Source: Spirochaetales bacterium (lineage in GTDB: Bacteria > Spirochaetota > Spirochaetia > SZUA-6 > JAFGRV01). From it: a stretch of 64,000 nt of DNA. Positions 7,663-16,262 of this stretch are shown in pieces (the stretch's first letter is position 1; every line of letters begins with the position of its first letter). The stretch covers positions 1-64,000 of the forward strand of contig JAFGKU010000101.1 in the NCBI GenBank assembly GCA_016928415.1, read 5' to 3'. The notes beneath the pieces are model-generated. The model was not told the origin of the DNA and searched no databases. It saw only the letters and a list, made by a program, of their open reading frames with translations. The position numbers and the translations under genes are program-made.

Positions 7663-8969
7663 GGCATACACCGTCCCTACTGGTAACGGCTCCCGTAATC
7701 TGGCCCAACATGCCTCCTATTGGATTAGGATTTTTGCAGGCCCACCTTTTACGCCACGGCATCGCATGCGACCTGTTTGATATGAACAATTTCTTCTACA
7801 GGCAGGCGCATCCTGACCTGAAAAGGGAATGGCTTGTGTCCTGCAACCACCGCCTGGAACACGGCATTTTTTCGATACTAAAAAAAAATTATCAGCAGGC
7901 ATTTGACCAGGCCCTGGAAAAGCTTTCCCGTTACCCGGCAGTGGGTTTCTCCTGTTTTAAAAGCAATTTCGGTACAACGATGGAATTTATCCGCCTGCTG
8001 AAAGCCGGCAGGAAAAGCCAGCGCATCATTCTGGGCGGGCCCGAGCTTGCCCGGCTTTACTTCAGGAACGGCCGCCGCTTTAAAGGCCAATGGACCGAAC
8101 TTGCCGACTTCATGGTCGTTGGTGAAGGAGAAACGCCATTACTGGAATATTTATCCGGTAAAGCCTCGGACAAAACCGCCGAGTTTTCCCAGCTGCCTGA
8201 TCTCGCCGTTCTCCCCTTTCCAGAATATACCGGCATCTCCTTTACCGATTATCCCAAACGGGGCGCGTACCCCGTCCAATGGTCGCGCGGCTGCATCAGG
8301 GGCTGCCGGTTCTGCTCCGAACGGCTCCTTTTCAGGGGATACCGCATCCGTCCGGTTGATTCACTGCTTGAAGAAATCCGTTATCACAGGAAAGTAAACG
8401 GCATAAAATCGATAGTTTTTTTCGATTCTCTTGTCAATGCCGACTATGAAAAATTGAATGAACTCTGTGACAGGATCATCATGGAATGGGGGCAGGTTCC
8501 CTGGGAAGCCCAGCTCGCCATCAGGCCGGAGATGAATGAGAGTCTTCTGAAGAAAATGAAAGAAAGCGGCTGCTACAACCTGTTTGTCGGCCTGGAGTCG
8601 GGTTCGGACAGCGTCCTGAAACGGATGAACAAGGGTTATACGGCCGGCGAAGCGCTCCGGTTCTTCCGGAAACTGAACATCACCGCACTCAAGTTCGGGA
8701 TAAGCCTCATTACGGGCTACCCGGGCGAAACCGAAGCTGAATTCCGTGAATCCCTGGATTTTGTCATTCAAAACCGCGGCCTTATTCCGAAAATCGAGCA
8801 GGTCAATCCCTTCACCTACTATGACGGAACAGAGGCGGACAGGGCGTTTGACTACCGGAACAACCCACAGGCAATGCAATGGCTGGATATATGGATCGGG
8901 GAACTGCGGAAACACAATATAAAATTTATAAAAGCCTTTATCGGCAACCTGGTGGAAAAAAATGGTTAA
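7659..8969 (+). CDS. B12-binding-domain radical SAM protein
   Basis: A 436-residue radical SAM protein of the B12-binding/radical SAM type (COG1032). The N-terminal ~180 residues form a Rossmann-like region (PPIGLGFLQAHLLRHGI, later VVGEGETPLLEYL), followed by the cluster motif GCIRGCRFC (C212, C216, C219) and the TIM-barrel pattern FVGLESGSDSVLKRMNKGYT. Such proteins methylate or rearrange diverse substrates; the specificity cannot be read here. A classical cobalamin DxHxxG motif is not obvious, so the N-terminal domain may not bind B12. ATGA overlap with tldE and an 8-base overlap with the next gene tie it to the tld operon. Confidence 0.85.
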   Translation: MRHTPSLLVTAPVIWPNMPPIGLGFLQAHLLRHGIACDLFDMNNFFYRQAHPDLKREWLVSCNHRLEHGIFSILKKNYQQAFDQALEKLSRYPAVGFSCFKSNFGTTMEFIRLLKAGRKSQRIILGGPELARLYFRNGRRFKGQWTELADFMVVGEGETPLLEYLSGKASDKTAEFSQLPDLAVLPFPEYTGISFTDYPKRGAYPVQWSRGCIRGCRFCSERLLFRGYRIRPVDSLLEEIRYHRKVNGIKSIVFFDSLVNADYEKLNELCDRIIMEWGQVPWEAQLAIRPEMNESLLKKMKESGCYNLFVGLESGSDSVLKRMNKGYTAGEALRFFRKLNITALKFGISLITGYPGETEAEFRESLDFVIQNRGLIPKIEQVNPFTYYDGTEADRAFDYRNNPQAMQWLDIWIGELRKHNIKFIKAFIGNLVEKNG

Positions 8970-9816
8970 GCCGAAGGAAAAGCCTGCAGACCGCGCCCTC
9001 AATCCCACATCCATAGACCTGGGGGAATATGTCATCAATCCGTATTCGGGATGCGTTTTCGGCTGCCTTTATTGTTACGTGAGGAACAATAAATCGGTAA
9101 TGAAGCGCCGGGAAGCCTGGGGCTCCTACGTTGAAGCCAGGACCAACATTCCCTTGCTACTTGAAAGGGAACTGAAGGAAAAAAAGCCGGGCCAGGTCCT
9201 TTTGGGATCAACCACAGAATGCTTCCAGCCCGCGGAACGGAAGTACCGCCTGACAGGGCAAATTCTTGAAATACTGAACAAGCTTCGCGTAAAATACGTC
9301 ATCATGACGCGGTCACCGATGATTTGTGAATATATTCCCCTTTTAGAAAAGGGATGCTGCACGGCCATCTACTTTACCGCTAACATGTTTGCCCGTTCGT
9401 TGAAAAAAAAACTGGAACCGGGAAGTCCCGGTTTCAGGGAACGGTTCAAGGCGATAAACAGGCTGCTGGAAGCCGGCCTTCCCGTTATACCTTATTTTTC
9501 TCCCCTGCTGCCGTCAGTGTCTCTTTGGGAAACAGCCTTCAGGAATTTTCCGGCGGCAGAAAAATTGGAGATGGAATGCCTTAATTTCAACCTGCCCACC
9601 ATCAGGGCCATTATTGCCGCCGTACTGTCCGAGCACCCGGGGTTAAAGGCGCTTTATGAAAAAATGGCCATTGATGCTTCCTTCTTTATACAGACATGGG
9701 ATAAAATTGAGGATGATGTGCAGACAGCCTCAAAAAAGGCGAATAAACAGGTGCGGTTTCACAGGCACGCACCGGGTGATTTCTATCGAAACACGTACAA
9801 TGCGAAGGACGCATAA
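8962..9816 (+). CDS. SPL-like radical SAM protein, paralogue of 3292-4128
   Basis: 284 residues, SplB/COG1533 type. INPYSGC-VFGC-LYC carries C31, C35 and C38 of the CxxxCxxC motif; LLGSTTECFQPAER and VIMTRSP follow the layout of the paralogue at 3292. The ATG lies inside the end of the previous gene (8-base overlap), so it is the last gene of the tldD operon. It ends ~220 bases before a strong terminator. Substrate unknown; the pairing of a B12-type and an SPL-type radical SAM enzyme with TldDE is the notable point. Confidence 0.83.
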   Translation: MVKPKEKPADRALNPTSIDLGEYVINPYSGCVFGCLYCYVRNNKSVMKRREAWGSYVEARTNIPLLLERELKEKKPGQVLLGSTTECFQPAERKYRLTGQILEILNKLRVKYVIMTRSPMICEYIPLLEKGCCTAIYFTANMFARSLKKKLEPGSPGFRERFKAINRLLEAGLPVIPYFSPLLPSVSLWETAFRNFPAAEKLEMECLNFNLPTIRAIIAAVLSEHPGLKALYEKMAIDASFFIQTWDKIEDDVQTASKKANKQVRFHRHAPGDFYRNTYNAKDA

Positions 9817-10034
9817 AGTAGAATATAAATAAGAAAATCGCCTTTACTACTATAAGAAAATAAGGTTTATATCGTTTTTGATTGTTTCTCAATCCAGGAA
9901 TATGTTTTAAAATTCAAGGGAACAAAATGGAGAACTCCTAAAGGAAAGCTTTCAATACAGACGGGACATTTGGGTCCCCCCCCCGGTGTCTGATTAATTC
10001 CATGGGAGATGCGTTCATTTTTTATCTCCTTAAT
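9817..10034. other. Non-coding 3' region of the tld operon
   Basis: No ORF with a convincing start and ribosome site is seen. The stretch has a run of nine C (9976-9984) and a weak GGAGAT/ATCTCC hairpin close to the terminator. It could be a long 3' UTR or a small RNA; nothing further can be supported. Confidence 0.4.
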
Positions 10035-10074
10035 AAAGGGCTGTCAGGAATAATACCCGGACAGCCCTTTTTTT
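10035..10074 (+). terminator. Intrinsic terminator of the tld operon
   Basis: GGGCTGTC (10038-10045) pairs perfectly with GACAGCCC (10060-10067) and is followed by seven T. The flanking AAA/TTT extends the stem. Confidence 0.9.
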
Positions 10075-10078
10075 ATAT

Positions 10079-10140
10079 GCACCTCTAAATAACCTTCCGA
10101 ATAAAATTTTTATAAAATCGGGGTTTTTCGAGGTTGCCCA
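10079..10140. repeat. Dispersed inverted-repeat element, copy B
   Basis: The left end GCACCTCTAAATAACC and right end GGGGTTTTTCGAGGTTGCCCA are inverted copies of each other. The interior CTTCCGAATAAAA matches the interior of copy C (CTTCCGAATGATAA). It lies between the tld terminator and the 3' end of the convergent minus-strand gene. Confidence 0.7.
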
Positions 10141-10172
10141 GAATAAAATGATGGTTTAAAAGTCCCATAATA

Positions 10173-11156
10173 TTATTCTTCTTTTATAATTGATTTATCC
10201 GGATTCTCCGATTCTGCCGATGTTGTGGCTGTTTCGTCATCGGAAAGCATCTGCGCTTTCTCATCCAGGGGCTTGCCCGTATTGCCGGTTGAACCTTCCA
10301 TCATTTCCAGGAAAGAGTACTTCTTTTCCAGGATTTCACCGGACGTTTCTTCTTCGTCCACGGTCCCGTAATGCACGAATGCCGGTTCGAGGGCATCACC
10401 GGTTTCATCGAAGACCCATCCCATGATCACGTTTTTAACATCCACATGCCTGACATTGGCATGTTCTTTTTGCTGGGCATCAAGTCTTTTGTCTATAGTT
10501 TTTTTAAGCATGTCCTTTTTAAGCGTTTTCAAGGCCGTTTCATCAATGGCTCCGACCGGCTTCCAGTTATTCAAATCAAAGGAGATAACTTCATTCGTAT
10601 CAGCATCAATATCCACAGACGCGAATGAATCAAAGACTGGCTGGCCATACAGCGTCCTTCCAATCCGCACGCTGTAGGAATACGTTTTTATATCCACGTT
10701 TTCAAGAATATTGCCGTCATCATCCTTCTCCTGGTCGGCACCGTAATCCTCCCTGACATAAAGCACCTTCAGGTCTTCGCCTTCTCCCAGTACATCCGGA
10801 ATGATTGTCCGGATGAAATCCGACGCGGCGTACCTGGCTCCGGCCACATTTTTTCTTCCCTTAATTCCTTTTAGCTTCCTGTTATCCACGTAAACAATTT
10901 TGTCGGCAAGCACTTCTTCCGCTTCAGGGTACTTGTTCATCACCCTGTTTTTATCCTTCTTATATTTTTCCTGTTTTTCCAGGATCGTGTTTTTATCTTC
11001 TTTCAGAAGTTTGGCATCTATTTTTTTCAACAAGGCATCGTTTTCCGCGACAACCTTCTCCAGTTCATTTTCAATATCCTTTGAGTAGGAAATATCAAAG
11101 GCATTTGCCGAAACGGCAACCATTACCATCAATAATACAATCACTATTTGTTTCAT
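10173..11156 (-). CDS. Secreted protein with FTP/PepSY-like propeptide-type domain
   Basis: 327 residues with a clear signal peptide (MKQIVIVLLMVMVAVSANA). Next comes a Lys/Glu-rich probable coiled coil (~20-100), then a region (~110-215) with IRTIIPDVLGEG, YSYSVRIGRTLYGQPVFDSFASVDIDADTNEVISFDL. That last pattern resembles the FTP/PepSY propeptide domains that inhibit thermolysin-type proteases. The tail is acidic and Ser/Thr/Glu-rich. ATG at 11156 with AGGAGG 8 bases upstream. It follows the caspase-like gene 11181-12578 by 24 bases on the same strand, so it may be its partner or inhibitor (inference). I do not recognise a specific named family. Confidence 0.65.
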   Translation of the reverse strand: MKQIVIVLLMVMVAVSANAFDISYSKDIENELEKVVAENDALLKKIDAKLLKEDKNTILEKQEKYKKDKNRVMNKYPEAEEVLADKIVYVDNRKLKGIKGRKNVAGARYAASDFIRTIIPDVLGEGEDLKVLYVREDYGADQEKDDDGNILENVDIKTYSYSVRIGRTLYGQPVFDSFASVDIDADTNEVISFDLNNWKPVGAIDETALKTLKKDMLKKTIDKRLDAQQKEHANVRHVDVKNVIMGWVFDETGDALEPAFVHYGTVDEEETSGEILEKKYSFLEMMEGSTGNTGKPLDEKAQMLSDDETATTSAESENPDKSIIKEE

Positions 11157-11180
11157 AATTATAACCTCCTGTACTTTTTA

Positions 11181-12578
11181 TCAGTCATACCAGTAATGAC
11201 TTTTTCTCCATCCAAAGTAATAGTTGGAGTCGCCCAGTTTATAGTCGGTGGAATGGCTCTGGGCAAGACTTTCATTCGCCTGGGGGACAATATAGATGGA
11301 GCTTGTTTCACCTAAATCGACATTCGGACACCAAAGCCAATGCTGTGTTTTGTCCGTGGCGCTTTTATTCGCGTTTTTCCATGCGTTCCAGATGGATTGC
11401 CCGCCGTCCAGGTTATTGGCAAAGTACTTGGCCTCGTACCAGTAGGAAGCGTGGTCCAGGAAAGCACGGCTCACGTTATGATGGTTTGAATGGTAGCCGA
11501 CCACGACGTGGATGCCGTCAAAAAAACCTTTTGTGATGCTGCCGTCAGAATTGTATTTGCTTTGCCAGCCCCTGGTCTGCAGCCAGCCCCAGGTTGTTTC
11601 ACTTTCTATCCTGACCGTCTGGCAGGTCATGAAGGCTATGTATTCAAGGTCGCCGCTTTTATAGTTCGTCCTGTGGCCGCCGCCCGCACTGCCTTCCGGG
11701 TGCGTGAAATCAACACCCACTTCATCCTCCGATGTAAAGCTGCCCCAGCCGCCATGCGCGTGGATATACACGAGGTCTACTCCGTCCGCATAAGACATCC
11801 TGTTCGAACCCCTGAACATCCATTCCCTTGACGCAAGAACGCTGCCGTAATAGTAGCTTCCGGAATCAAAGTGGTCGTCGAAGGAATTTCCGGAAACGGC
11901 ATGACGGGTTTCGTTGCCGCAGAGGGCAAGATATTCAAGGTTGTTGTCCGCCGTATACCGTACTTTACAAGTTCCTTCAGTTGTGTCACTATAGGCACCG
12001 ATAATGAAATAAGACGGCTTTTCGGCAGCAACGACCATGGAACCCAGACCGCCGTAATTGTCATTGTAGCCGATCAGGTTTGCCGACGAGTTGAGTAAAA
12101 GACAGTATGTATTGGATCCGGCGCTTAAATCTGTTGTTCTGAAACGCGTTTCCGCGTTTTTGGTACCGACATACAGTTTATAGCCGGAATAGCGGCCTTG
12201 ATTGATGACCTTTACACCGTTCTTGTAAAGGTCACAATTGGCCGCGGCATTGCTGCTGTACGACCTGACGAATACAATGTAGCTGCCCGGCCTCAGGGAT
12301 GCCGTGATCTTGGAACAGAGTCCCACACCGCCGTCATCATTTCTTGCTACCTGCCTGCATTCCGTATTCGACCAGAGGTACATGTAGGTATCACCCGTTG
12401 TATTCATGGTTTCCAGCGTTACGGTTGACGTGGACGCCACGCTGAAACTGTACCGCATGATCTTCTGGAAGGCATAGGTTCCTATCAGGTATTCCGTGTC
12501 GTTAGTATACCTGTCCCATGCCATAGCCCCGCTCAGACACAAGATGAGCAGACTCAGGGTTACGATAAATTTGTGCAT
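11181..12578 (-). CDS. Secreted protein with clan CD (caspase-like) His/Cys signature, possibly DUF6345-like
   Basis: 465 residues. Signal peptide MHKFIVTLSLLILCLSGAMA, then two ~90-residue beta-sandwich repeats of pre-peptidase (PPC) appearance, the first with MYLWSNTECRQVARNDDGG and the second with NTYCLLLNSSANLIGYNDN. The C-terminal domain has LVYIHAHGGWG (H275) and, 44 residues on, LEYIAFMTCQTV (C319). A hydrophobic strand ending in HG and a second ending in C is the clan CD arrangement of caspases and gingipains. Peptidase activity is inferred; it may instead be a non-catalytic member of a related domain family. AAAGGAGG precedes the ATG. First gene of a two-gene operon with 10173-11156. 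Confidence 0.65.
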   Translation of the reverse strand: MHKFIVTLSLLILCLSGAMAWDRYTNDTEYLIGTYAFQKIMRYSFSVASTSTVTLETMNTTGDTYMYLWSNTECRQVARNDDGGVGLCSKITASLRPGSYIVFVRSYSSNAAANCDLYKNGVKVINQGRYSGYKLYVGTKNAETRFRTTDLSAGSNTYCLLLNSSANLIGYNDNYGGLGSMVVAAEKPSYFIIGAYSDTTEGTCKVRYTADNNLEYLALCGNETRHAVSGNSFDDHFDSGSYYYGSVLASREWMFRGSNRMSYADGVDLVYIHAHGGWGSFTSEDEVGVDFTHPEGSAGGGHRTNYKSGDLEYIAFMTCQTVRIESETTWGWLQTRGWQSKYNSDGSITKGFFDGIHVVVGYHSNHHNVSRAFLDHASYWYEAKYFANNLDGGQSIWNAWKNANKSATDKTQHWLWCPNVDLGETSSIYIVPQANESLAQSHSTDYKLGDSNYYFGWRKSHYWYD

Positions 12579-12688
12579 AAAGCCTCCTTTGTGAGAAAAT
12601 TATTTTTATTGATTTCCGGGTCCCTTCAAAACGTGTATGTAACAGGCAGTAGGTGCCATAAAGGTACCGCTTTTTAAAATCAATCAGT

Positions 12689-12716
12689 AATATAACGCGT
12701 AAAAAAAAATTAACAA
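12689..12716 (-). promoter_or_regulatory. Promoter of the caspase-like gene pair
   Basis: On the minus strand TTGTTA (12711-12716), 16-base spacer, TATATT (12689-12694), inside a strongly A/T-rich block. About 110 bases upstream of the ATG. The gap 12579-12882 otherwise holds only the terminator of the upstream gene. Confidence 0.5.
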
Positions 12717-12779
12717 CTTAAAATTTAAAAAATAAAAAAAATTTAACAATTGGAATACATATTTGTAACAATTACGGGA

Positions 12780-12815
12780 TAAAAAAAAAGGAGGAGGAAC
12801 TGAGGCCTCCTCCTC
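12780..12815 (-). terminator. Intrinsic terminator of the beta-helix gene 12883-15525
   Basis: Read on the minus strand, AGGAGGAGG (12806-12814) pairs with CCTCCTCCT (12789-12797), 8-base loop, followed by nine T (12781-12789). Confidence 0.88.
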
Positions 12816-12882
12816 TCGTATAACTCAAGAACCATATACTGCGGTTCCAGGATCAACCATTATTTAAAACCCATGATTCCGC

Positions 12883-15525
12883 CTAAGGGAAATTCGTGAC
12901 CGTCGGGTTTCCTGTGTTGTTGATAACATAGCTTATGTGTCCCTGTGACAGGTCCTTGATGACCATGCTGTGAAAACGGACATTCGAATTCACCGGCGTC
13001 TCGATGGCCCTGGTCTGGTTTACGCCGCTGGCATGAAACACGCTGTAAACTCCCAAGCCCCATGCTTCGTGGGTTGTGACGCTATTGGCCACCTTGTACG
13101 AGGCCCAGCCGTTCACACCTGGTCCCGATGTCCAGGATGACTGGTTCGGGGGATCGTACGGGTCCTCGGACTGGTAAAAGTACACCCTGCCCCCATTGCC
13201 GTTCCAGAGTGCCTGGTACTGCTGGTAATGCTCAACGAACAACCCATAGGCGGTAACGTTGTTCCCGTTTACCACAATTCCATTGGCCGCCGTATTGCTG
13301 TTCCACCCCACGCCCGAACCGTGGTCGGCACGCCATATCCAGGTATGGTCAATGATCGTGTCGCTTGCGTTTATCCGGCAGCTGACCGTGGTTTTTCCCA
13401 CCGTGGCGCCACCGACGCGGAATATAACGTCATGTAAAGCGATGGGGTTGGCGGCGTGGCTGATACCCGGGTTTGTCCCGACTTCAAGCTGAACAGGGGA
13501 ATTGGAGGAGCCCGCATCGAACAAAACTCCGGAAAGCGTTACACCATCCACTTCCGCAATCATCATCGTGGCGGCACCGGTATTGGGCAGAAGCGTGGCA
13601 AATCCCATTCCAAGAACGATTGTATTCGCCCGGGTAATCCGTATCGTATTGTTCAGCCTGTATATACCCGGTGTCAGGATCAGGTTTTTACCTGCTGAAA
13701 GCTGGGCATTAATGGTGGCGTCCGAGTCAACACCCGCCCGCGCCACATAGAAATCACTGATGGGAAGCGTTGTACCCGGAACCGAACCGGAAGCCCAGTC
13801 GTAACCGGAGCTGTTTGTTTTCAGGGAAGGAACACGGACACTGTAGTTTCCCGAGGAATCGACCTGGAGGAAAGGTTTTTCCCTCAAAATCGGCGCCCGG
13901 GCGACTTTTGTATAAGGGGGGTTGGGGAAATTGCCCGAAGGCGCATCGACGACTCCCACGAACACCATATTCCAGTTTGATCCCGTCCAGCTGTTCCATT
14001 GGGTGTTACGTGTGATCCATTGCTGCTGTGAGCCTGAATCCACGTTGCCGTCAACCCGGCAGTTGGCCATCCAGCCGCCGCTGGCCCATCCGCCGTTCTG
14101 GTGAAGGACCACGTTGCCGCGTATGTGCATTTGACGGAACCAGATTGCCTGTGATACGGCCCATTTAACCGTCCCATTGCTGGGAATTACCGAGAAATTC
14201 GAAACGCCGCGCCAGAAATTACAGGTGGCGTTATTGCCGCTCAGGTACGCATCGGAATGGAGGTTTCCCGTAATGGAAACCGCATCCGGGCTGGAGCCAA
14301 GACCGATTACTTCCGTGTAGAAGCCGACACCGATATCAACCGGATAGGTGCCCGGCATAAATACCAGGGCGTCCCGCCGTGAACCGAACTGGCTGTTCTG
14401 CTGCGCGTTATAGACACTGTTGATCGTGTTCTGGATTGACGACATGGACATGGACGGACTGAAAATATGGACATTGGGCCCGAAATCAGGGGCCGTGTAC
14501 GGCCCGGTCGGAGTCGGTGCCGGGGTTCCCGTTACGATGGGAGTATTGACGGGTGTGGGCGTATTGATGATCGTATGGGGGTATAACTCGAACCAGTTGA
14601 TATTAAAACCGTTCGTGGCGGCGGACAAACGGACCGTATGGTTCCCTGGGGACAGGGTCACAACGGGACCCTGCACCGTTGTCCAGGATTGCCAGCCTCC
14701 GGTAACCGGTATGGTGGCCGGGCCCATGTCGACACCGTCAAACAAAAAGTTCAATGTACCGCTGCTGCTCAATGCCGCAACCCGGTAACCAATGGAGTAC
14801 ACGCCCCCGGTCGTAACGTGAACCGGGTATTCCATCCAGTCACCGGCATCGATCCATCCCACATTAATACCGCCTCCCGTGTCCGTGGTGTTTTCTGTCT
14901 GGATCCCGGACATGGCGAAATAATCCTCCGCTTCAATACGGCCGGGTATGGAAAATCCATCAGTGACGGACGTGGGTGTCGGCGTCGATGTATTGGCATT
15001 CGTGGCAGTGGGTGTCGGCGTTGACGTATTGATGTAAGGTGCCGTTGGGGTGGGCGCAGGTCCGGCATCACCAATGATAACGAACTTTTCCCATGTCCCG
15101 ACGGCGGTCCTGTTGGCAACCAGAGGGGATGCTCCTGCATCATCGGCGCAGACATACTGGTTGTTCGCCAGGGCCAGCAGGGAAACAGTACCGTCACTGT
15201 TCGTGATCAGCCTGAATTTTTCCCATGTACCGATCGCCGTCCTGTTGGCGATAAGGGCGGAGGCCCCGGCATTATCCGCGCAGACATACAGGTTGTTTGC
15301 CTGGGAAACCAGGGAAATTGTTCCGTCACTGTTGGTAATCCTGTCAAACTGTTCCCATCCGCCGACAGCCACACGGTTGGCAACCAGGGCCGAGGCGCCC
15401 CCATCCTCGGCACAAACGTATTGATTATTGGCCAATGCCCTCAGGCTGATGGTATCGGCAAAGGCCGTCCACAGACAGAGAAAGAAAAGCAGGCCGGTGA
15501 ATAAAAACTTCCATTTTTTTTGCAT
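12883..15525 (-). CDS. Secreted modular protein: fascin-like trefoil, CBM6, right-handed beta-helix
   Basis: 880 residues. Signal peptide (1-23). Three ~40-residue repeats (24-152) of the form SL-ALANNQYVCA--AGAS-LVANR-A-GTWEKF, together one fascin-like beta-trefoil. A Thr/Pro linker follows, then a CBM6 domain (~196-320: IEAEDYFAMSG, GGINVGWIDAGDWMEYPV, WFELYP), a second Thr/Pro linker, and a ~525-residue beta-helix domain paralogous to the gene at 1-2118. Fascin-like and CBM6 domains bind glycans; CBM6 commonly recognises beta-1,3-glucan, xylan or cellulose ends. The catalytic function of the beta-helix is unproven. RBS AAAAGGAG before ATG. It has a long upstream region and a strong terminator. 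Confidence 0.85.
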   Translation of the reverse strand: MQKKWKFLFTGLLFFLCLWTAFADTISLRALANNQYVCAEDGGASALVANRVAVGGWEQFDRITNSDGTISLVSQANNLYVCADNAGASALIANRTAIGTWEKFRLITNSDGTVSLLALANNQYVCADDAGASPLVANRTAVGTWEKFVIIGDAGPAPTPTAPYINTSTPTPTATNANTSTPTPTSVTDGFSIPGRIEAEDYFAMSGIQTENTTDTGGGINVGWIDAGDWMEYPVHVTTGGVYSIGYRVAALSSSGTLNFLFDGVDMGPATIPVTGGWQSWTTVQGPVVTLSPGNHTVRLSAATNGFNINWFELYPHTIINTPTPVNTPIVTGTPAPTPTGPYTAPDFGPNVHIFSPSMSMSSIQNTINSVYNAQQNSQFGSRRDALVFMPGTYPVDIGVGFYTEVIGLGSSPDAVSITGNLHSDAYLSGNNATCNFWRGVSNFSVIPSNGTVKWAVSQAIWFRQMHIRGNVVLHQNGGWASGGWMANCRVDGNVDSGSQQQWITRNTQWNSWTGSNWNMVFVGVVDAPSGNFPNPPYTKVARAPILREKPFLQVDSSGNYSVRVPSLKTNSSGYDWASGSVPGTTLPISDFYVARAGVDSDATINAQLSAGKNLILTPGIYRLNNTIRITRANTIVLGMGFATLLPNTGAATMMIAEVDGVTLSGVLFDAGSSNSPVQLEVGTNPGISHAANPIALHDVIFRVGGATVGKTTVSCRINASDTIIDHTWIWRADHGSGVGWNSNTAANGIVVNGNNVTAYGLFVEHYQQYQALWNGNGGRVYFYQSEDPYDPPNQSSWTSGPGVNGWASYKVANSVTTHEAWGLGVYSVFHASGVNQTRAIETPVNSNVRFHSMVIKDLSQGHISYVINNTGNPTVTNFP

Positions 15526-15947
15526 TTTAACTCCTTTTAAGATTAACCATGGAGATCTCCAAAAACATCGCTCTTTACGGATTTTCAGAGTTGCCTCCTG
15601 AACAAATATCGTTTTTGTTTCAAATTCACTGTTAAATTCTGTATTTATAGAGATAAAAACATGGTTTTATGGAAAGCCTGAAATAAACATATCTACCTCC
15701 TTTTACACAAAAAAATTGATATTGTTTCTATTTAGGCCTGTTTCGATTTGAATAATAAAAGTTTAATGAGACTCAAGTATATTGTACCCCCAAATTCTGC
15801 TTATTTTAACGTGAATATTATATTCATACCTTTGTAAAAATTGGAAATAACTTGGTATTTTTATTATTTAATTTCTATTCTGCCATGAAGATTGTTGATT
15901 TTCAGACAGGATCAGTAAAACGAAATAAAATTACCTGCCGAAATCCC
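15526..15947 (-). other. AT-rich upstream region of 12883-15525 with Shine-Dalgarno-led mini-ORF
   Basis: No normal gene is visible. On the minus strand AAAAGGAGGT (15693-15702) sits 4 bases before an ATG (15690) that opens a 7-codon ORF, MFISGFP (15667-15690), about 140 bases ahead of the structural gene. A GGAGATCTCC palindrome lies at ~15550-15559. The mini-ORF may be a leader peptide or the remains of an older start. I could not identify a good sigma70 promoter further upstream. Confidence 0.4.
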
Positions 15948-15976
15948 TTTACATATTCTATTTTTTTTAGTATTAT
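15948..15976 (+). promoter_or_regulatory. Promoter of rpmE
   Basis: TTTACA (15948-15953), 17-base spacer, TATTAT (15971-15976). The rpmE leader is ~20 bases with AAGGAGG. Confidence 0.7.
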
Positions 15977-16000
15977 TCCCGTCTCTAAGGAGGAATTGCG

Positions 16001-16210
16001 ATGAAAAAAGGTATTCATCCCGAGTACAATGATGTTGTCATAAAATGCGCCTGCGGAAATGAAATTCATACACGTTCCACAAAAAAGAATATTGAAGTGG
16101 AAATTTGCAGTGCATGTCATCCCTTCTTCACGGGTAAGCAGAAATTATTGGACACTACGGGCCGTGTCGAACGCTTCAAGAAGCGGTACAATATCAAAGA
16201 CGACAAATAA
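16001..16210 (+). CDS. rpmE: 50S ribosomal protein L31, zinc-binding type
   Basis: 69 residues; begins [20 protein letters not shown], the standard L31 start, with the zinc ligands C16 and C18 and, further on, [28 protein letters not shown]. This is the C+ (zinc-containing) form. RBS AAGGAGG 6 bases upstream of ATG. Its own promoter and terminator make it a single-gene unit, convergent with the Mut7-C gene. Confidence 0.97.
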   Translation: MKKGIHPEYNDVVIKCACGNEIHTRSTKKNIEVEICSACHPFFTGKQKLLDTTGRVERFKKRYNIKDDK

Positions 16211-16226
16211 TAATTATAGATCATAG

Positions 16227-16262
16227 CAATTCTCAATATTCATTGAGAATTGTCATTTTTTA
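16227..16262 (+). terminator. Intrinsic terminator of rpmE
   Basis: Perfect 11-bp stem CAATTCTCAAT (16227-16237) / ATTGAGAATTG (16242-16252), 4-base loop, followed by TCATTTTTTATT. Confidence 0.88.

Noticed and set aside
3292-9816. DNA repair operon made of SPL-like genes and photolyase
   Set aside because: The SPL-like family rarely has proven DNA-repair function, and the photolyase lies 53 kb away in its own transcript.
13600-14800. Overlapping minus/plus ORFs within the large modular genes
   Set aside because: They are shadow frames of the 880-residue protein with its signal peptide, domains and ribosome site.
15550-15600. Fourth copy of the GGCACCTCT repeat (GATTTTCAGAGTTGCC)
   Set aside because: Only partial similarity and no convincing inverted partner; could be a decayed copy but cannot be supported.
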